Positions 34,128 to 42,549 of a stretch of DNA of 64,000 nucleotides are shown here, piece after piece. The notes beneath the pieces were generated by a model. That model saw nothing but the letters and a program-made list of their open reading frames with translations, did not search any database and was not told where the DNA came from. Position 1 is the first letter of the stretch, and each line of letters opens with the position of its first letter. A program made the translations under genes and the position numbers. The stretch comes from a bacterium (lineage in GTDB: Bacteria; UBP15; UBA6099). Location: contig JAKQPS010000176.1 in NCBI GenBank assembly GCA_029564595.1, positions 62,001 to 126,000 of the forward strand. The letters run 5' to 3'.

Positions 34128-34763
34128 TTATTCCACGTAATTAAATGCGAAAATGGGCACTGGATCTTCAAGATTCAGTATGAATTTTAATTCTGTTCCC
34201 GTGTCCGCAGTATGGTAAGGGACACCCCCGGCCCGGACGGCCTCGAAGGTTTTTACCATCGCGGAATTGTCGTAATGAACAAGACCGTAGACGGATTTGA
34301 AGCCGCAGTCCCGCGCCACGATGAGCAGATAATTGAGAAGCGCCGTCCCGATGCCGTTCCCCTGCCACGGGTCTCCGATGACTATCGCCATCTCGGCGGT
34401 TCCCTCCTCGTCTTTGGGCGTGTTGTATCTGGCCGAGCCTGTTATCATGGGCGCGCCGTCTTTGGTTTCCTCGGACACTATGGCCATGTGGCGGACGTAA
34501 TCGATATTGGTGAAGCGGCTGAGCTTGGAAGGAGGGATTCTCGCGGATGTGAAAAACCTGTGGAATATCGTCTGTTTGGAGAACGCGCTGTAGAGGCGTA
34601 TCATCAGGTCGTTGTCTCCGGGATGCACCGGCCTGAACGTCATCTCCCTGCCCCGCGCCACAACTTTCTTCACATATTTCGCCGGATAGTTTTCGGGCAG
34701 CACATAGTCAGGGTCGCTCTGATACGAGCCTCCGGGCATCTGAAAGTCAATGCCTACTACCAT
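34128..34763 (-). CDS. GNAT-family N-acetyltransferase
   Basis: A 211-residue acetyltransferase. The GNAT fold is visible from about residue 40: REMTFRPVHPGDNDLMIRLY, FSKQTIFHRFFTSARIPPSKL, the AEMAIVIGD strand, the acetyl-CoA loop WQGNGIGTALLNYLLIVA, and a YGLVHYDNSAMVKTFEA helix. The STIY-like segment with RFF is close to the GNAT part of bacterial protein lysine acetyltransferases (Pat) but lacks their large CoA-ligase-like domain. The first 38 residues are an extra N-terminal piece of unknown use. The substrate is not known. The gene stands alone between the giant secreted protein and the aconitase gene. Confidence 0.85.
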   Translation of the reverse strand: MVVGIDFQMPGGSYQSDPDYVLPENYPAKYVKKVVARGREMTFRPVHPGDNDLMIRLYSAFSKQTIFHRFFTSARIPPSKLSRFTNIDYVRHMAIVSEETKDGAPMITGSARYNTPKDEEGTAEMAIVIGDPWQGNGIGTALLNYLLIVARDCGFKSVYGLVHYDNSAMVKTFEAVRAGGVPYHTADTGTELKFILNLEDPVPIFAFNYVE

Positions 34764-34923
34764 GATACGGAGAACCTTTCTTTTAACTATATGATAAACG
34801 AGAATGCGGATTCAGCGCAAGGCGGGCAAGCCCGATTCGGTTTGATTCATGATTGATGTTAATGCCGTCTACTCTGCGATTGCCGGCTTATTGCGGAAAG
34901 TCGCGCTCCGGCTCTGCCGGGTA

Positions 34924-36876
34924 TTAGCTCTTCTTCTTCGCCGTTTTCTTTCCCGCGTAATTGAGAAGTCCACCGGCTAGAAGGATGTCGATCTCCCTCG
35001 GCGAAAGGTCGTGCGCGAAGCGAACCGCCGAAGAGCGGCCCGCCCCTATGGAAACTTCGACCTTGCCGCCGCCCGACTTCAGTTGCGCCGCCACATTTTT
35101 TATCTCCACGGCGTCCCCCTGCTTGATGCGCGCGTAATCCTTGGCGTCCTCAAATATAAGCGGAAGTATGCCGAAATTCACGAGGTTGGCGCGGTGGATT
35201 CGGGCGAACGAAACCGCGAGCACTGCCTTCACGCCGAGATATGACGGAGCCAGCGCCGCGTGTTCCCTGCTGGAGCCTTGGCCATAGTTGACTCCGCCGA
35301 CGATGAACCCGCCGCCTTCCGCTTTCGCGCGAGCCGGGAATCCGGGATCGACCGCCGCAAACACATGCTCGGAGATGGCCGGGATGTTCGACCTCAGCGG
35401 CAGCACCTTGCCTCCGGCGGGCATTATATGGTCCGTGGTTATATTGTCTCCGACTTTCAGTAGGACTTTTCCGTCGAGCGAGGCGGGCATAGCCTTTCGG
35501 CGGGGCAGCGGTTTGATGTTCGGCCCTCTGATTATTTTGACTGATTCCGGGTTTTTCGACGGGGGAATCAAGGAGGCTCCGCCGGGAATGAACTTTTCCG
35601 GCATAACGAACCGGGGCGGCCTGCCGAGGCCGCGCGGGTCAGTTATCGCTCCCGCGAGCGCTGAGGCCGCGGCGGTTTCCGGGCCGCACAGATACACGCC
35701 CGCGTCCGCCGTTCCGCTCCGCCCTTCAAAGTTGCGGTTGAACGTGCGAAGCGTGACTCCGCCCGACGGGGGAGCCATGCCCATGCCGATGCAAGGGCCG
35801 CAGACGCACTCGGCGACCCGCGCCCCAGCCGCTATCATCGCCGCCAAATCCCCGCTCTCCGCCAGCGCCTGAAGCGTCTGCCTCGACCCCGGCAGTATCA
35901 CGAGGTCCACGCCCCGCGCCACCTGTTTGCCTTTCAGCATCTTAGCGACCGTCGTCATGTCTTTGAGAGAGGCGTTGGTGCAGCTTCCTATGCAGACCTG
36001 ATCGACAGGCATGCCGGATATGCTCGCCACAGCCGCCACGTTGTCCGGGCTGTGCGGCATCGCCACCATCGGCTCTATCTTCGACAAGTCTATCTCGAAG
36101 GCGTCGTGATAGCAGGCTCCGGCGTCGGCTTCGAGGGGTTTCCAGCTTGACGCGCGGCCCTGAGCCTTCATGAATTCGAGAGTCCGCTCGTCGCTGGGGA
36201 ACACCGATGTGGTGCAGCCCAGTTCCGCGCCCATGTTGGTTATGGTGGCGCGTTCGGGGACGGATAGCGTTTTCACGCCGGGGCCGCCGTACTCAAACAC
36301 CCGCCCCACCCCGCCCCTGACCGTCTTCCGCCTGAGTATCTCCAGTATGACGTCCTTCGCCGACGACCACGGCCTGAGTTTGCCTTTCAGCCACACAAGC
36401 GTCGCCGCCGGAGCCGGCAGGTTGAATGCCCCGCCCGCCATCGCCACCGCAACGTCCAGCCCGCCAGCCCCGATGGCTATCATCCCTATCCCGCCGCCCG
36501 TCGGCGTGTGGCTGTCCGAACCCAGCAGCGTCTTGCCGGGAACCCCGAACCGTTCGAGATGCGCCTGATGGCACACCCCGTTTCCGGGAGGCGAGAACCA
36601 CATCCCGTATTTCGCCGCTATCGTCCTCAGAAACCTGTGGTCGTCCGCGTTTTCGAACCCGTTCTGCAGCGTGTTGTGATCCACGTAGCTGACGGACAAT
36701 TCGGTCTGGACGCGCGGCGCGCCCATCGCCTCAAACTGCAGACAGGCCATCGTCCCGGTGGCGTCCTGCGTCAACGTCTGGTCGATTCTTATCGCCATCT
36801 CCGTCCCCGGTTCGAGGCCGCCTTCCACCAGATGTCCGCTCAATATGCGGCTTGTGACGCTGTGCGTTTTCTTCAT
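34924..36876 (-). CDS. aconitate hydratase
   Basis: A 650-residue aconitase that interconverts citrate and isocitrate. Recognisable blocks are DQTLTQDATGTMACLQFEA, VSYVDHN, GSDSHTPTGGGIGMIAIGAGG, the Fe-S cluster cysteines in IGSCTNAS and CVCGPCIGMG, and the swivel domain with GGVNYGQGSSREHAAL. The size and the single-chain order match the 640-660 residue aconitases of anaerobes and archaea, shorter than AcnA. The C-terminus is Lys-rich. ATG 36876 was chosen; a longer frame to 36921 would overlap the upstream gene. Only seven bases separate it from the receiver-PilZ gene, so the two are co-transcribed. No citrate synthase or isocitrate dehydrogenase gene is near. Confidence 0.93.
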   Translation of the reverse strand: MKKTHSVTSRILSGHLVEGGLEPGTEMAIRIDQTLTQDATGTMACLQFEAMGAPRVQTELSVSYVDHNTLQNGFENADDHRFLRTIAAKYGMWFSPPGNGVCHQAHLERFGVPGKTLLGSDSHTPTGGGIGMIAIGAGGLDVAVAMAGGAFNLPAPAATLVWLKGKLRPWSSAKDVILEILRRKTVRGGVGRVFEYGGPGVKTLSVPERATITNMGAELGCTTSVFPSDERTLEFMKAQGRASSWKPLEADAGACYHDAFEIDLSKIEPMVAMPHSPDNVAAVASISGMPVDQVCIGSCTNASLKDMTTVAKMLKGKQVARGVDLVILPGSRQTLQALAESGDLAAMIAAGARVAECVCGPCIGMGMAPPSGGVTLRTFNRNFEGRSGTADAGVYLCGPETAAASALAGAITDPRGLGRPPRFVMPEKFIPGGASLIPPSKNPESVKIIRGPNIKPLPRRKAMPASLDGKVLLKVGDNITTDHIMPAGGKVLPLRSNIPAISEHVFAAVDPGFPARAKAEGGGFIVGGVNYGQGSSREHAALAPSYLGVKAVLAVSFARIHRANLVNFGILPLIFEDAKDYARIKQGDAVEIKNVAAQLKSGGGKVEVSIGAGRSSAVRFAHDLSPREIDILLAGGLLNYAGKKTAKKKS

Positions 36877-36883
36877 GGAGTTT

Positions 36884-38149
36884 TCAGTCTCTCTTTCGGA
36901 ATTTCTTGGGGCCGTATCCAAATCGCGCGCGCATCTCGTCTTCCTTCTTTTTGTTGTCGCGCTCTATCTTGAATAGTTTCGTTATGAGGTTTTCCCTGAA
37001 CCGCTCGGTGATGCTGTTGAAAAAAATGCCGGAGCGGTATGGCAACTCGTCAGTGCCGAAGCGGCGCATCGAGTGCCGCACAAGCCCTCTGACGTTCTCC
37101 ATCGGGAAAGAGCCGCCGTCCAGAGAGAACGTCAGCACTATCTCTTCGTCCTTCGTCAGCGGCTCGGCCGTCAGCAGCGCGCAGCCGCCCCCGCTCATGT
37201 CCGCCACCTGTCCGTCCACCGTTATCTCGCTGCCGTCCATCAGCTTGCGCTTCACCGCCGCCGGCTCCTCCGTCTTCACTCGCACCTGCGCCCGTTTCAC
37301 TTTCGCGAATGTCTTTTCCCCGGTCGGCGTCTTAGTTCCGATGGCCGCCTTCGCCGCCATCGCCTTTTTTCGCGCTTCGACTTTCTTTTTCAGTTCTTCG
37401 CTGACATACACGACCACTTCCGGCGCGCCCATTCGGGACAACTGTTCGAGTTTCTTGTCCGTCAATATTTCGCCTTTGTCGGCGTACACCACATCGTTGA
37501 ATATCAGCGTTTTCGCCACTTTCATTCCGGCTATGGCGTCGTTGATGTTAAGAAGCTCCGCGCCCTTCGGGATAGCCTCGACGAAATCCTCCTGCGGAGC
37601 GTCCGCCCTGATTTTCCCCATCGCCTCGGCGGCAAGCTGTTCGAAGGTTTTATCTTCTTCCTTGACCGGTTTTTTCTGATCCGGGCCGCCGGGGGCCGCC
37701 GCCGCCGCTCCACCCGCCGCCCGCGCTGCCAGAAGCTCCTCGCTCACCCACAGATGCGCGGCTAACCGGCTTTTTATCCGCCCGTAGTCGGGCGGTTTCA
37801 TAAGTATGTCCACCGCCTTGGCTCTTTTGGCGGCGATGAGCTTTTCCTTCGTAGGGGCCGCAGTCAGGACTATCATCGGGATATCGGGGTCAAACTCGCG
37901 GATGTTTTCCAGCAGTTCCGCCCCTTCCCCGTCCGGCATTTCCATCGACACGATAAGGAAGTTCGGGAACTCCATCGCGAGCTGCACTATCGCCTCAGTC
38001 GCCTTGTCCTCGAAAACGAAGCGGCAAGGCTTGTCGGACATCACCTCGACCAGTTTTTCCTGAATATGCTCATCCGCGTCGATTACGAGGATTGTTTTTT
38101 CTTCGTCGCTCACCTTGCCGTAAAACTCCTTTGCCGCAGTTAAAAACAC
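36884..38149 (-). CDS. degenerate response-regulator receiver plus PilZ domain protein
   Basis: A 421-residue protein. Residues 18-130 form a CheY-like receiver: the acidic pair D24/D26 (VIDADEH), the Thr in VLTAA and the Lys in LMKPPD are kept. The residue that should be phosphorylated is Ser68 (LIVSMEMPDG) instead of Asp, so this is a pseudo-receiver. A linker region and a small domain (VAKTLIFNDVVYADKGEILT) follow. Residues about 285-400 are a PilZ domain with the DxSxxG motif DMSGGGCAL, which binds cyclic di-GMP, although the upstream RxxxR is not clear (VKRKL). The C-terminus is very basic. The start GTG 38149 lacks a ribosome site, so the gene may begin at GTG 38113. Co-transcribed with aconitase. 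Confidence 0.78.
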   Translation of the reverse strand: MFLTAAKEFYGKVSDEEKTILVIDADEHIQEKLVEVMSDKPCRFVFEDKATEAIVQLAMEFPNFLIVSMEMPDGEGAELLENIREFDPDIPMIVLTAAPTKEKLIAAKRAKAVDILMKPPDYGRIKSRLAAHLWVSEELLAARAAGGAAAAAPGGPDQKKPVKEEDKTFEQLAAEAMGKIRADAPQEDFVEAIPKGAELLNINDAIAGMKVAKTLIFNDVVYADKGEILTDKKLEQLSRMGAPEVVVYVSEELKKKVEARKKAMAAKAAIGTKTPTGEKTFAKVKRAQVRVKTEEPAAVKRKLMDGSEITVDGQVADMSGGGCALLTAEPLTKDEEIVLTFSLDGGSFPMENVRGLVRHSMRRFGTDELPYRSGIFFNSITERFRENLITKLFKIERDNKKKEDEMRARFGYGPKKFRKRD

Positions 38150-38331
38150 GCTGTCGCAACGATGCGCGCGTCAAATAATATAGTTTACATCTCATTATTT
38201 ATCAAGGATAAAAACGCCGCCTGCTTCCGGTTGACGCCTGCCCGCCGTGTTTTTGCCCCGCAGCAAACTCCATAAGCGTTTACGGCTTTTGCCTCAAAAG
38301 TCAAAACTGTCAATCGTTGGATAGTATTCGT

Positions 38332-38955
38332 TTAAATTTCGAATATCTTGGCGATAAATTTTATATATGGCGGGTTATTCGGCAATGAAACAATTAAAAT
38401 GGCCCTTTCAAAAACAACAGGCTCCTCAACCGTGGCATCCTTCGCTTTGAAATAATAATCCGGGTCGGTCATGGAAACTGGTTTTGCGACATTTTTGCCA
38501 ATTTGAAATTCTGCTCTGTACTTTTTATTTTCATCACGATATATTTTTAATTCCCTGACCTTTATTGCCGCTAGCGAATATCCCAACTTTTCCGCTTCTT
38601 TTTTTCCAACCCTATCTCTCATTGAGCCAAAATACGATCTCCTGCCGATTTTTTTATCCCCATATAATTCATCGACATAACTGACTGATTTTGCTTCGAC
38701 TTTAGCGATGTTTTTCAGTTTTACCACGAAGTTTTCTGTCTGGCAACTTATTGGAAAAGGCCCCGATAAATCACATTCCACTGTGTCTAGCGGCTTAAAT
38801 GGCATTTCTTCTTCAGTTAAACTATCGCCTTTTTCATCCGCGCACAATCTTACAAATTTGCCTTCTTCATCAATGCCGGCGACACAGTAGCCGTAAGTTG
38901 CGCCGTCGTTTTTACGCTTTGCTGATTTTGTTAGCAATAATAGTCGTTTTCTCAT
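38332..38955 (-). CDS. hypothetical protein, dual-OB-type, partner of DUF488 proteins
   Basis: A 207-residue protein without a motif I can tie to a known enzyme. It starts MRKRLLLLTKSAKR and has a beta-rich layout (YGYCVAGIDEEGKFVRL, DTVECDLSGPFPI, ENFVVKL, REL.IYRD). I recall this arrangement being described as a dual OB-fold domain found beside DUF488 genes, but I cannot check that here. OB folds bind nucleic acids or small ligands. Its ATG overlaps the stop of the upstream DUF488 gene by four bases, so it is the third gene of a coupled operon. The base composition is far more AT-rich than the flanking genes, consistent with recent acquisition. Confidence 0.65.
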   Translation of the reverse strand: MRKRLLLLTKSAKRKNDGATYGYCVAGIDEEGKFVRLCADEKGDSLTEEEMPFKPLDTVECDLSGPFPISCQTENFVVKLKNIAKVEAKSVSYVDELYGDKKIGRRSYFGSMRDRVGKKEAEKLGYSLAAIKVRELKIYRDENKKYRAEFQIGKNVAKPVSMTDPDYYFKAKDATVEEPVVFERAILIVSLPNNPPYIKFIAKIFEI

Positions 38956-39395
38956 ATATGCGCGATTTCAGTTTCATCCGGAAAAAGAGCGTGGATTTTT
39001 TCCGCTAATAAACGGCGGTGGCACTTTTCCGGCGTCGCCTCGCTGCACAATAAGCAAATACTTTTATATCTTTTGTAGTCTTCTATAAATTTTTCGCAAG
39101 TTTTTCTTTCTTCCAATAATCTTTCATATATTGGGATATATTCTTCCCAAGATATTTTGTTGTCGCGATAATCCTTCATAAGCTCTTTCGTCGGCGCCAA
39201 ATCGCTTCTATATTCATAATTTATATCATAAATTTTACCTAGAAAATATTTGAGATCGTCTCCTTTTGTGAAACCCGCAAGTTGCGAGGTTGTGTTTATA
39301 CGGACGTCAATTACTATTTCGACCCCGTTATCATGGAGCGTTTCAAAGAATTGCTCCGCGTTTTTTTGAGTGAATCCGATAGTATAAATTTTCAT
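38952..39395 (-). CDS. DUF488 family protein (shorter paralogue)
   Basis: A 147-residue DUF488 protein. Landmarks are the opening KIYTIGFTQKNAEQFFETL, the VEIVIDVR strand end, and the conserved C-terminal CSEATPEKCHRR in which a Cys and a CHR triplet are typical of the family. DUF488 has a Rossmann-like fold; the biochemical role is unproven and a nucleic-acid-related activity has been proposed from gene neighbourhoods. It follows the longer DUF488 gene after two bases and overlaps the dual-OB gene, so all three are made together. AT-rich. Confidence 0.88.
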   Translation of the reverse strand: MKIYTIGFTQKNAEQFFETLHDNGVEIVIDVRINTTSQLAGFTKGDDLKYFLGKIYDINYEYRSDLAPTKELMKDYRDNKISWEEYIPIYERLLEERKTCEKFIEDYKRYKSICLLCSEATPEKCHRRLLAEKIHALFPDETEIAHI

Positions 39396-39397
39396 TG

Positions 39398-40150
39398 TTA
39401 TGCCATTTCATATTCTTTGTTGTTTACAGTAGTATATTTCCAACCAATCAAGATATTCTTTTTTCTGTAATATCTCTCTATCGGTTTTGCGGCCTCTTCT
39501 ATTGCCGTCGCGTTTCCGAACAAGTCAAGCTGATTTATATTGCTTCTTGGCGACTGTTTCTTCTCAAACTCTTCTATCAATCTCTCTTCCAATTCGGTTT
39601 GCGTTTCAATTCTGATCGAATTATTCTCTGGAATAATGTGTTTAACTTCATAATTATGGTTATAAAACAACCCTTTGGCTATCATGATTGCCCGATGGCA
39701 ATTTATCGGGTCTTTTTCCGAACACATTAAAACGGCTGCGCTGTTTTCATCATAGATATCGTTTAATTTCTTAACGCCGGACAAATATATTTGTGTTTTA
39801 ATAAATTTATTATAGTCTATGATTTCGTCGTTTTTATTTAGCTCTTCCTTGTCGACTCGGTTTGATCTTGCTATCGGGTATTCTTCATCTTCTAATATAT
39901 CTTCGGCTTTTGAATAATTATCCATCCCGCGCTGTCGCGCGCCGAATTCTTCGGCATAGTTTCTGTAAACAATATCTTGATCTTCTAGCTTCTGCGAAAG
40001 ATATTCTTTGTTGAATTCTGAGAATTGAGAAGAATACGGCCTGCTTCTAACATCAATCACAACATCGACGCGGTAATTTTTAAGCGTAGATATAAACCCG
40101 TTTAAATTTTCTCTAAAGCCTGAATAACCTATCGTATATATTGTTTTCAT
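39398..40150 (-). CDS. DUF488 family protein (longer paralogue)
   Basis: A 250-residue DUF488 protein and the first gene of the three-gene cassette. It has IYTIGYSGFRENLNGFISTL, VDVVIDVRSRPYSSQF and the family CSEKDPINCHR motif near residue 155. Compared with its neighbour it has an extra middle segment (YSKAEDILEDEEYP) and a 75-residue C-terminal extension with an Ile-Asn-Gln-Leu-Asp-Leu-Phe-Gly patch (INQLDLFG), which resembles the short hydrophobic peptides used to dock on partner proteins such as the sliding clamp; this last point is only a likeness. Having two different DUF488 proteins side by side suggests a heterodimer. The promoter lies almost on top of the ATG. Confidence 0.88.
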   Translation of the reverse strand: MKTIYTIGYSGFRENLNGFISTLKNYRVDVVIDVRSRPYSSQFSEFNKEYLSQKLEDQDIVYRNYAEEFGARQRGMDNYSKAEDILEDEEYPIARSNRVDKEELNKNDEIIDYNKFIKTQIYLSGVKKLNDIYDENSAAVLMCSEKDPINCHRAIMIAKGLFYNHNYEVKHIIPENNSIRIETQTELEERLIEEFEKKQSPRSNINQLDLFGNATAIEEAAKPIERYYRKKNILIGWKYTTVNNKEYEMA

Positions 40151-40158
40151 ACGCTCAC

Positions 40159-40186
40159 ATTATAGCATATCATCGATATTTTTGAA
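40159..40186 (-). promoter_or_regulatory. promoter of the DUF488 cassette, nearly leaderless
   Basis: On the minus strand TTCAAA (40186-40181) and a perfect TATAAT (40164-40159) are 16 bases apart. The predicted start of transcription is about 40152, one or two bases before the ATG at 40150, so the mRNA would have almost no leader. Confidence 0.6.
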
Positions 40187-40215
40187 TTCTAAGCAAACTG
40201 CGGCGCGCCGGAATA

Positions 40216-41382
40216 TCACGCCCACAGGCCGGGGATCGCGGTTCCGCAGCCCGGACACTTGCCGTTTTTCAACAAGTTCGCCCTCGCGACGTATCCGTGC
40301 CTATCCACCACCTTCTTGCCGCATCCGTGGCAGTACGTGCTTTCCGCCGCATGTCCGGGTATGTTGCCGATGTAAACATACTTCATCCCGGCCTTGTCGC
40401 AGATTTCCTTCGCCCTCTCAAGCGTCGCCGGGGGCGTGGGCGGCAAGTTCGTCAGCTTGTATTTCGGCGTGAACCGCGTGAAATGCAGCGGCGTGTGCGG
40501 GCCGAGGTTGTCCATTATCCATTTCGCCATGCCCTCTATCATCTCAGGCGCGTCGTTCAGCGTCGGTATCATCAGGTTCACAAGCTCGAACCATTTCTTC
40601 TCTTTTTTCAGCAGTTTTATCGTGTCCAGCACGGGTTGAAGCCGCCCGGAACACACTTCGCGGTAGAAGTCGTCCGAATACGCCTTGAAGTCTATCTTCA
40701 CCGCGTCGAGGACGGTCAACAGCTTCTTCACCGGTTCAGGGTTGATATAGCCGTTTGAAATCATCAGGCATCGAAGCCCTTTTTCGCGCGCCAGTTTCGC
40801 TGTGTCGTAAACGTATTCGCAGAAAACAGTCGGTTCTCCATAAGTGAAAGAAATTGATGGGCTGCCCGCCTGCGCCGCCAGTTTTGCGACCTGCGCGGGC
40901 GGCATGTCGAACCTGCGCACCTCTTCGGGTTTCGCCTGCGACAGTTCCCAGTTCTGGCAGAACTTGCAGGTGAAGTTGCATCCGGCTTCGGCGATGGAGA
41001 ACGTGGTCGTGCCGGGCATCACGTGGGAGAACGGCTTCTTTTCCACCGGGTCGTTGTTTACCGCGCACGGGCCGCTGTGCGCCAGCGTGATGAACCTGCC
41101 GCCTTTGTTGACTTTGTTGCCGCAGAACCCTCGCGCGCCGTCCGCCACAAGGCATTTGCGCGGACATATCCCGCAGCGGACGCTGTTGCCTTTCAGCTTC
41201 TCATAGACCAGAACCTCTCGCGCCGGAGCCTGCGCCGACGCGATGGACGCAAACGCTCCCGAGAACGCCCCCGCTCCGGCGCATGCGCCCGCGCACGCGC
41301 GCGCCGAGCAGGACACGAAATCCCTCCGCGTCATCTCCCCGCCCGCAGGTTCGCCCATCGGATAGAAATCATCAAGCTTCAT
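40216..41382 (-). CDS. amrS: AmmeMemoRadiSam-system radical SAM enzyme with a Tat-like signal
   Basis: A 388-residue radical SAM protein of the AmrS (pyruvate-formate-lyase-activase-like) group. The N-terminus has a twin-arginine motif, MTRRDFV (R19, R20), then an Ala/Gly-rich stretch ending SAQA, like a Tat signal. The core follows: RCGICPRKCLV and GFCGN, the SAM-cluster motif CNFTCKFCQNW, the SFTYGEPT strand, and FTRFTPKYK. A C-terminal zinc-ribbon-like part (STYCHGCGK and KCPGCG) closes it. The system is defined by co-occurrence with AMMECR1 and MEMO proteins, which are not in this window. Export of a radical SAM enzyme would be odd. GGAGAG precedes ATG 41382. Confidence 0.87.
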   Translation of the reverse strand: MKLDDFYPMGEPAGGEMTRRDFVSCSARACAGACAGAGAFSGAFASIASAQAPAREVLVYEKLKGNSVRCGICPRKCLVADGARGFCGNKVNKGGRFITLAHSGPCAVNNDPVEKKPFSHVMPGTTTFSIAEAGCNFTCKFCQNWELSQAKPEEVRRFDMPPAQVAKLAAQAGSPSISFTYGEPTVFCEYVYDTAKLAREKGLRCLMISNGYINPEPVKKLLTVLDAVKIDFKAYSDDFYREVCSGRLQPVLDTIKLLKKEKKWFELVNLMIPTLNDAPEMIEGMAKWIMDNLGPHTPLHFTRFTPKYKLTNLPPTPPATLERAKEICDKAGMKYVYIGNIPGHAAESTYCHGCGKKVVDRHGYVARANLLKNGKCPGCGTAIPGLWA

Positions 41383-41541
41383 TCCGGTCTCGCTCTCCGT
41401 TTTCCATTATAAACTTGCCCACAGGCATGTTCAACCGGACGGCGGGGCCGCGCGCGCGTTCTTGTGCGCGACCGCCCGACTGAATATAATTCGTCAGGGT
41501 TCGCTCCGGCCTGCGGTTCAGCGGAGCGGCGGGGAGGCGTC

Positions 41542-42549
41542 ATGATAATTCGTTCCGAAGCTCCTATGCGGGTAGACCTCGCGGGCGGCACTCTCGACAT
41601 CTATCCGCTTTACCTCTTCACCGAGGGCGGCCTCACTCTGAACGCCGCCGTCACTCTCATGAGCGAGGCTGTGGTCGAGTCGCGCGACGACGGGCGCGTC
41701 CTCATCTCCGCCGAAGACCTCGGCGAAGAAATCGAAGCCGACAGCATAGACGCGCTTTCGACCGGCGGCAGGCTGGACCTGCTCGTGCGTCTGGTGAAAT
41801 TCTTCAGGCCCGGCTGCGGTTTGACCGTCCGCACCAAAAACAACGTTCCGAAAGGCTCCGGCCTCGGCGCATCCTCCTCTCTGCTCATCGCCCTCAGCCA
41901 CGCTCTCAACCGGCTCTGCGGCAACCAGTTCGCCGAAGAGGAAATCATCAACTACGGCGCCAACATCGAGGCCCAGTGCATCCGGATTCCGACCGGCAAA
42001 CAGGATTACTATTCCGCAACTTACGGCGGCGCGAGCGTCATCTGGTTCAACGTGCTCGGCGCCCGCAGAGAATCCGCCTTCGACTCGCCCGCCATGCTCC
42101 AAGCCCTCGAAGACCGCCTCGTGGTCTCCTTCGCGGGAGAGCCGCGCGATTCGGCGGTCGGCAACTGGAGCATGTTCCGCGCCTACGTCGACGGAGACAA
42201 ACGCGCGGTGTCCAACATAATGAACATCAAAAAAACCGCGATGAAGATGCTCGAATGTCTCAGAGAAGGCCGGCTCGACGACTTTGGCGCGCTGCTCGAC
42301 GAGGAGTGGAAAAACCGCCGCGAGCTTGCCCCCGGCGTGACCAACGACAGGATCGAGCGCCAGATGGCGGTGGCGGCCCGCGCGGGCGCCGAGGCCAGCA
42401 AAATCTGCGGAGCCGGCGGCGGCGGCGCCATGATAAGCTTCTGCGCTCCCGGCGCTAAAGAATCCGTATCCTCCGCACTCCGCTCCGAAGGCGTTCCCGT
42501 GTTCGACTGCGGCATCGCCGGAAAGGGCGTCACGGTGACGCAACTGTGA
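41542..42549 (+). CDS. GHMP-family sugar kinase
   Basis: A 335-residue GHMP kinase. The N-terminal substrate motif is APMRVDLAGGTLDIYPLY. The ATP-binding motif 2 is PKGSGLGASSSLLIALS, and motif 3 is KICGAGGGGAMISF. GKQDYYSATYGG is the family's D/Y patch near the sugar. The GGTLD form is like heptose-7-phosphate kinase (HddA), fucokinase and related sugar kinases, and unlike galactokinase, so the substrate is probably a sugar or sugar phosphate but is not certain. It could supply galT (15535) only if it were a galactokinase-type enzyme, which I doubt. GGAGG supports ATG 41542. Its TGA overlaps the GTG of the next gene, a HAD phosphatase. Confidence 0.85.
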   Translation: MIIRSEAPMRVDLAGGTLDIYPLYLFTEGGLTLNAAVTLMSEAVVESRDDGRVLISAEDLGEEIEADSIDALSTGGRLDLLVRLVKFFRPGCGLTVRTKNNVPKGSGLGASSSLLIALSHALNRLCGNQFAEEEIINYGANIEAQCIRIPTGKQDYYSATYGGASVIWFNVLGARRESAFDSPAMLQALEDRLVVSFAGEPRDSAVGNWSMFRAYVDGDKRAVSNIMNIKKTAMKMLECLREGRLDDFGALLDEEWKNRRELAPGVTNDRIERQMAVAARAGAEASKICGAGGGGAMISFCAPGAKESVSSALRSEGVPVFDCGIAGKGVTVTQL

